A stretch of 64,000 bases of DNA from Candidatus Hydrogenedentota bacterium (GTDB lineage Bacteria > Hydrogenedentota > Hydrogenedentia > Hydrogenedentales > JAEUWI01): contig JAHBVV010000008.1 of assembly GCA_019637335.1 (NCBI GenBank), positions 149,876 to 213,875 of the forward strand, given 5' to 3'. Each line of letters begins with the position of its first letter. Position 1 is the first letter of the stretch. Shown here one piece after another: positions 60,405-64,000 of this stretch. A program made the translations under genes and the position numbers. A model generated the notes under the pieces. The model was not told where the DNA came from and did no database searches. It saw nothing but the letters and a program-made list of their open reading frames with translations.

Positions 60405-63116
60405 CTACCACGGTGTTTCGATGTTGAATGCGCCGAGGTCGATATTGGCCAGCGCCTCGTCGTGCGGGAGGCGGTACGTTCTTGCGTAGGGCGTCGGGCG
60501 ATCGCCGGCCTCCACCTGCACGTTGTCGGCCCAGACGAGGCCGGTGTTGCCCGCTTCGATCCCGATTTCGACGTAGAGTTCTTCGATTTCGAGGGGGATG
60601 TCCTTGCCGGGGTGGAAGACGCCGTGTACGGGGCGCCAGGCCACGGAGGGGCGCAAGGGCATGAGGGGGGCGTGTCCCGTTTCGCCGTCCGGCGTGACCC
60701 AGGCGAGGCGCACGGCGCCGTGGCCGCGGGCGCCTCCGCGCGCCTGGAGGTTTGCGGTGCGCGCGAGCATGGAGACGGTGTACGGCGCCCCGGGCTCGAG
60801 GCGGCTTCCCAGGTTCTTCACGCGCAGCTCGACGTTGTCCACGATGGCGTTGCCGGTTCCGCCGGGGGTGCGCCAGACTTCCAGCGCGATGCTGTTGGGG
60901 TCGGCGTTCTCGGGGATGTCCATTTCGGCCTGCATGAGGATCCACTGGCCGTTTCCGGGGTGGACGGCGTGGCGCTCCTCCTGGAATCCCGGGCCGTTGA
61001 AGCGGACGGTGAGGTGGAGGTTGTTGGGGGTTTCGCAGTGGCCCATGGCCTGGACCTGGAGGGTGCGCCCGGGGGCCAGGGGTACGGGAATCGACTGGCG
61101 GAGCATGGTGGGGCTTTCCGCTGGTTTCAGACGCAGTCCGACGCCGCCCTGGAAGCCCTGATCCTCGCGTTCGATGGCGGCATCCGCGCCCTCGTTGGCG
61201 ATCCAGCCCACCGGCATGCCGTCGCGCCAGGCCTCGAAGCCGTTGTTGCGGAGGCGGTAGCCCTGGGGCGCCACGCGGACGCGCGCGAATGCCTCGCCCG
61301 GCGTGGACCCGTCTTCCGCCGGCGCCACGCCGATGCGGATTGACTGGGCGCCATCGCCCGCGCCGCGCCGATCCAGGGCGACTCCCGGCGGCAGTTCATC
61401 CTGGGACCAGCCGGCTTCGAAGTCGCTGTTGATGGCGAGGTTGGTGACCGGCGCGCCGAGCGCGTAGAGGCGCAGCCCATCCACGGTGTTGTTTTCGAGG
61501 AAGTCGCGGTGGCGCGCGCCGGCGGCGGTGAAGAAGTTTTCGAAATCGCGCACCTGCTGGGAGAGTGTGCCGGCGAACCAGAGGCTGACGTTGGGGTGCT
61601 CCGCTGCGAGCGCCCGGAGCAGGGCGGCGTCGGGCTTTCCGAAGCGGAGGTCGGGGCCGGTGTTTGCGGGACGCCAGCGGCGGAGGCGTTCCAGGTAGTA
61701 CCGGGCGAATCGCGGGCCGTAGCCGTAGTCGGGCCCCATGAAGACGAAGACGTCATCCACGCCCGCGACGGGCGCGGCTTCTTCGAAGAGGGCCTTCCAG
61801 TTGTGGACGGGCACGCGGTTGACGGGTCCGGGCCCGAGGGGCAGGTAGCCGTAGACCGGGTAGGACTGGTAGGCGGCGTTGATCTGGGGGGCGAGCGGGG
61901 CCGCAAGCGCGATAATGATGGCGGGATAGATGAGGCCCGGGGCGGACATGGGGGGATGCGGCGCGGAGTCTTCTGTGCGCCGCCAGAGACGAATGTTTCG
62001 CGGGGCGCCTGTCAGGTGCGCCAGGAAGCGCGGCAGCACGCAGACGCCGGCGGCGGCGAGGACGATGGCGAAGATCGCGAGGAAGGCGAAGTCGCGCGGG
62101 TGGTAGGGGTGCGGCTGGGTGAACAGGAAGAGCGCGGCGGGCCCGAGGAGGGAGCCGCTGGCGAATACGATGCCCGCGGCGGGCCGGCGGTACAGCAGAT
62201 CGAGCAGCCCCCACACGAGAATCGGGACGATGGCCGCCCAGATCCACCGGGAGGTGTTCCAGAAGGTGCGTTTCAGGTACTCGACGAGGTCGAATGCGGT
62301 GAGGCGGTAGCGGGTCTTGCCGTCACTGATTGTGGTTTCCGCCTGGCCGCCGCCCATGGGGCGTTCCGGGGCAACCTGAAGGGCGTTGGCCTGGCTTGGG
62401 GCCCAGACGGCGACATCGAAGCGCCAGGATTCGCGGGGATCGTGTCCCCGGGCGCCGAGGAGCGCGGGCGCGGCGGCGGCGCCGGCGACGAGGAGGGCGG
62501 CCAGCGTGATTCGTTTGGCGGGGCCGCCCGAGACACCGGCCAGGAGATAGAGCGCGCTGGCGGCGGTCATGAGGATGAGCGCGGGCAGAAATGCGGAGTT
62601 CGGGGCCAGGGCGAGGATGGCGCAGGCCGTGAACGCGAGCCAGGCGTACCAGCGGCGGGTTTCCAGGAACTCGATGAGCGCCCAGGCGGACAGGAGCGCG
62701 AAGAGCAGGAGCAGGGCCTCGGGGCTGGCGTACTGGCTGAGGTTGATGAGGAAGGGATTGAAGGTGACGAGCGCGGCGGCGACGAGGCCGGCGGTGCGCG
62801 AGTGGAGTCGGCAGAGGAGGGCCCAGGCGGCGAGAATGGTCAGGACACCGGCGAGCAGTCCCGGGAGGCGGAGCGCGGCTTCGGTGTCGCCCAGGCGGAG
62901 GCTGGCCTTCATGAGCAGGTCGTGCAGGGGCGCGCCGCCGTGCATGAGGATATAGCCCAGGGACTCATCCGCGCGCTCGCGGGCAAGGATTTCCGTATCG
63001 TAGAGGCTGACGTCCGCGGCGTACCAGCGGAGAAAGGCCCCGTAGCCCGCGAGTGCGGCGAGGAGGATGCCATTTGCGGCGCGCACCCAGGGCATGCCTT
63101 TTGTGGAACGGGACAT
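60405..63116 (-). CDS. GT39/ArnT-like membrane glycosyltransferase with large C-terminal extracytoplasmic region
   Basis: 903 residues from the ATG at 63116 (AGGAG at 7 bases). Residues ~1-430 hold about ten hydrophobic helices; after the first comes DVSLYDTEILARERADES, the position and form of the acidic D-x-E catalytic motif of polyprenyl-phosphate-sugar glycosyltransferases, then GAPLHDLLMKASLRLGD (the PP/H loop). The C-terminal ~450 residues are soluble and beta-rich, with two jelly-roll-like carbohydrate-binding-type modules (TNLAINSDFEAGWSQDELPPGVALD.. and RNNGFEAWRDGMPVGWI..). It transfers a sugar from a lipid carrier outside the membrane. It is co-transcribed with the upstream small membrane gene, whose stop lies 4 bases before its start. 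Confidence 0.75.
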   Translation of the reverse strand: MSRSTKGMPWVRAANGILLAALAGYGAFLRWYAADVSLYDTEILARERADESLGYILMHGGAPLHDLLMKASLRLGDTEAALRLPGLLAGVLTILAAWALLCRLHSRTAGLVAAALVTFNPFLINLSQYASPEALLLLFALLSAWALIEFLETRRWYAWLAFTACAILALAPNSAFLPALILMTAASALYLLAGVSGGPAKRITLAALLVAGAAAAPALLGARGHDPRESWRFDVAVWAPSQANALQVAPERPMGGGQAETTISDGKTRYRLTAFDLVEYLKRTFWNTSRWIWAAIVPILVWGLLDLLYRRPAAGIVFASGSLLGPAALFLFTQPHPYHPRDFAFLAIFAIVLAAAGVCVLPRFLAHLTGAPRNIRLWRRTEDSAPHPPMSAPGLIYPAIIIALAAPLAPQINAAYQSYPVYGYLPLGPGPVNRVPVHNWKALFEEAAPVAGVDDVFVFMGPDYGYGPRFARYYLERLRRWRPANTGPDLRFGKPDAALLRALAAEHPNVSLWFAGTLSQQVRDFENFFTAAGARHRDFLENNTVDGLRLYALGAPVTNLAINSDFEAGWSQDELPPGVALDRRGAGDGAQSIRIGVAPAEDGSTPGEAFARVRVAPQGYRLRNNGFEAWRDGMPVGWIANEGADAAIEREDQGFQGGVGLRLKPAESPTMLRQSIPVPLAPGRTLQVQAMGHCETPNNLHLTVRFNGPGFQEERHAVHPGNGQWILMQAEMDIPENADPNSIALEVWRTPGGTGNAIVDNVELRVKNLGSRLEPGAPYTVSMLARTANLQARGGARGHGAVRLAWVTPDGETGHAPLMPLRPSVAWRPVHGVFHPGKDIPLEIEELYVEIGIEAGNTGLVWADNVQVEAGDRPTPYARTYRLPHDEALANIDLGAFNIETPW

Positions 63117-63120
63117 GGGA

Positions 63121-63768
63121 TTACTCCTGGAATTCGACGCGCTCGAAGCGGACACGGAACGGGCCAGTGGCCTCGGGCGGGAGCTTGATGGTGAAAACGC
63201 CCTGCTTCACGTCACCGGCCCAGAGCGGGTGGGTGGCCATTTCGGCGCGGCGGAGGCGCGGGCGGTGGCGGAGGTAGGGTTGGAGCACCATGGCGCGGTT
63301 GCTCGCGAAGGGCTCTTCGGGCGTTTGATCCAGATCTTCGGCGCGGGCCCAGTACCAACCGAGCGCAAAGGGGACGGGCTTTCCGGAGTTTTCCTCGGTT
63401 ACCGTGACCACGGCCGCGAGCCAGCGCGCGCTACCGGCGGGCAGATCGAGCGTGAGCTTGGGGCCGAAACCGGACTCCTCAATGGTAAAGGCGGCTCCAT
63501 CGCGGCCAAAAGACGCGCCTTCGTCCGGGAATTCCCAAACCGCGGGATCGGGCGGCTGGTTGAGCGTCCACGCGAGGACCGCGGGGGATTCGTCGCGGAC
63601 GAAGCGGTCCATGAAGTACGCGGCTCCCGCGCCAGCGAGCAGCAGGAGTGCGATTGACAGCAGCGTGTGCTCGGGCGCGGTGCGCGCGCCGGTGTGGTGG
63701 CGGCCGCGATGCGCATTCGGAAGGGGAACGAGAGCGGTTTCTGGCGATGTGTCGGGGGTGGTCGTCAT
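63121..63768 (-). CDS. Single-span membrane protein, unrecognised
   Basis: 215 residues from the ATG at 63768; an upstream-extended frame begins with unlikely low-complexity sequence. A Pro/Thr/His-rich cytoplasmic start leads to one membrane segment (HTLLSIALLLLAGAGAAYFMDRF) and a ~150-residue outer domain that looks beta-rich (LAWTLNQPPDPAVWEFPDEGASFGRDGAAFTIEESGFGPKLTLDLPAGSARWLAAVVTV.. GVFTIKLPPEATGPFRVRFERVEF). I do not recognise the family. It precedes the glycosyltransferase by 4 bases, so it is likely an accessory subunit. Confidence 0.65.
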   Translation of the reverse strand: MTTTPDTSPETALVPLPNAHRGRHHTGARTAPEHTLLSIALLLLAGAGAAYFMDRFVRDESPAVLAWTLNQPPDPAVWEFPDEGASFGRDGAAFTIEESGFGPKLTLDLPAGSARWLAAVVTVTEENSGKPVPFALGWYWARAEDLDQTPEEPFASNRAMVLQPYLRHRPRLRRAEMATHPLWAGDVKQGVFTIKLPPEATGPFRVRFERVEFQE

Positions 63769-63896
63769 GGCGTGCTCACAAACGGTGTTTGAACCCGGAG
63801 GAGGGAGAGCCCGCATTATAGTGGGCTGATGGAATGGCCTGCAACGCGGGGGGGATACGGGGACGGAGCAATTGGCTGGCCGCAATCGAAACGACG

Positions 63897-63952
63897 ATCA
63901 CCACGAAGGGCGCGAAGGTCACGAAGAGGAAGAGAGACGAAGAGAAAGAGAG
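63897..63952 (+). repeat. Degenerate CACGAAG unit array, second copy
   Basis: GATCACCACGAAGGGCGCGAAGG and following GTCACGAAG / GAGAGACGAAGAG units closely match the array at about 10494. Confidence 0.6.
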
Positions 63953-63955
63953 ACG

Positions 63956-64000
63956 GTAATTCTTTAGCCGTCTGAAGTAAGGCGTTCGCCGATACGAGAT
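63956..64000. mobile_element. Family A MITE-like element cut by the window edge
   Basis: Begins GTAATTCTTTAGCCGTCTG, identical in type to the inverted right end of the copy at 14774, so the element points the other way and continues beyond the window. Confidence 0.6.

Noticed and set aside
61509..63188. 559-codon plus-strand frame over the membrane glycosyltransferase
   Set aside because: Gly/Glu-rich mirror of the minus-strand membrane gene, no domain or RBS.

Overview
This is high-GC bacterial chromosome in which almost every base between about 31.0 and 49.9 kb belongs to one translation gene cluster. The rest is cell-envelope, secreted-enzyme and housekeeping genes separated by repeat-rich spacers. 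Several features suggest a deep-branching, planctomycete-like heterotroph: a secreted sulfatase, a hydrolase/propeller/cupredoxin/cytochrome c fusion, a dockerin outside any cellulosome, a Gly-Glu linker before a C-terminal membrane anchor, and PQQ-type propellers. Candidatus Hydrogenedentota is my best guess, but it rests on family knowledge and no phylogeny was run. No rRNA, tRNA, CRISPR array, prophage or complete IS transposase is visible.

Layout. 0-3.7 kb: the 3' part of a repetitive surface protein and a vanadium-haloperoxidase/PAP2-type secreted protein with a sorting-like tail. 3.7-10.4 kb: a polysaccharide locus, with heparinase-like, O-antigen ligase-TPR and TPR genes overlapping start-to-stop on the minus strand and a divergent family 4 glycosyltransferase. 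11.2-25.0 kb: mostly secreted catabolic enzymes (GDSL/propeller/cytochrome fusion, alpha/beta hydrolase, PQQ propeller, sulfatase, nucleoside hydrolase, GH38 alpha-mannosidase) plus a VOC-family protein. 25.0-27.1 kb: a GNAT acetyltransferase, two 203-bp miniature transposon-like elements and a higBA toxin-antitoxin pair with a readable promoter and operator. 27.1-30.9 kb: a carboxypeptidase-regulatory-like membrane protein lying between a truncated and a complete copy of a sialidase-like gene.

31.0-49.9 kb: two tandem sigma70-type promoters, then rpsL-rpsG-fusA-tuf-rpsJ-rplC-rplD-rplW-rplB-rpsS-rplV-rpsC-rplP-rpmC-rpsQ-rplN-rplX-rplE-rpsN-rpsH-rplF-rplR-rpsE-rplO-secY-map-rpmJ-rpsM-rpsK-rpoA-rplQ, closed by a strong intrinsic terminator. 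This is str, S10, spc and alpha in one co-directional run. rpmD, infA and rpsD are missing from their usual slots, and S12 carries an insertion of about 16 residues.

50-64 kb: a carboxypeptidase-regulatory lipoprotein, a YhaM-type OB-HD nuclease, a glycosyltransferase/methyltransferase-like fusion, a dockerin-bearing M14 peptidase overlapping a GH3 protein that appears to have lost its catalytic residues, thiamine genes (thiH, and convergently thiS-thiE), and a large membrane glycosyltransferase with a small membrane-anchored partner.

The most unusual signals are in the spacers. One family of about 290-330 bp has terminal inverted repeats ending GTAA..CTTTAGC (three complete copies, two partial). 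A second 203-bp family with GGGGCTGTCGG ends and 4-bp target duplications sits inside the loops of the same palindrome it carries. I found no convincing new multi-gene defence or biosynthetic system.
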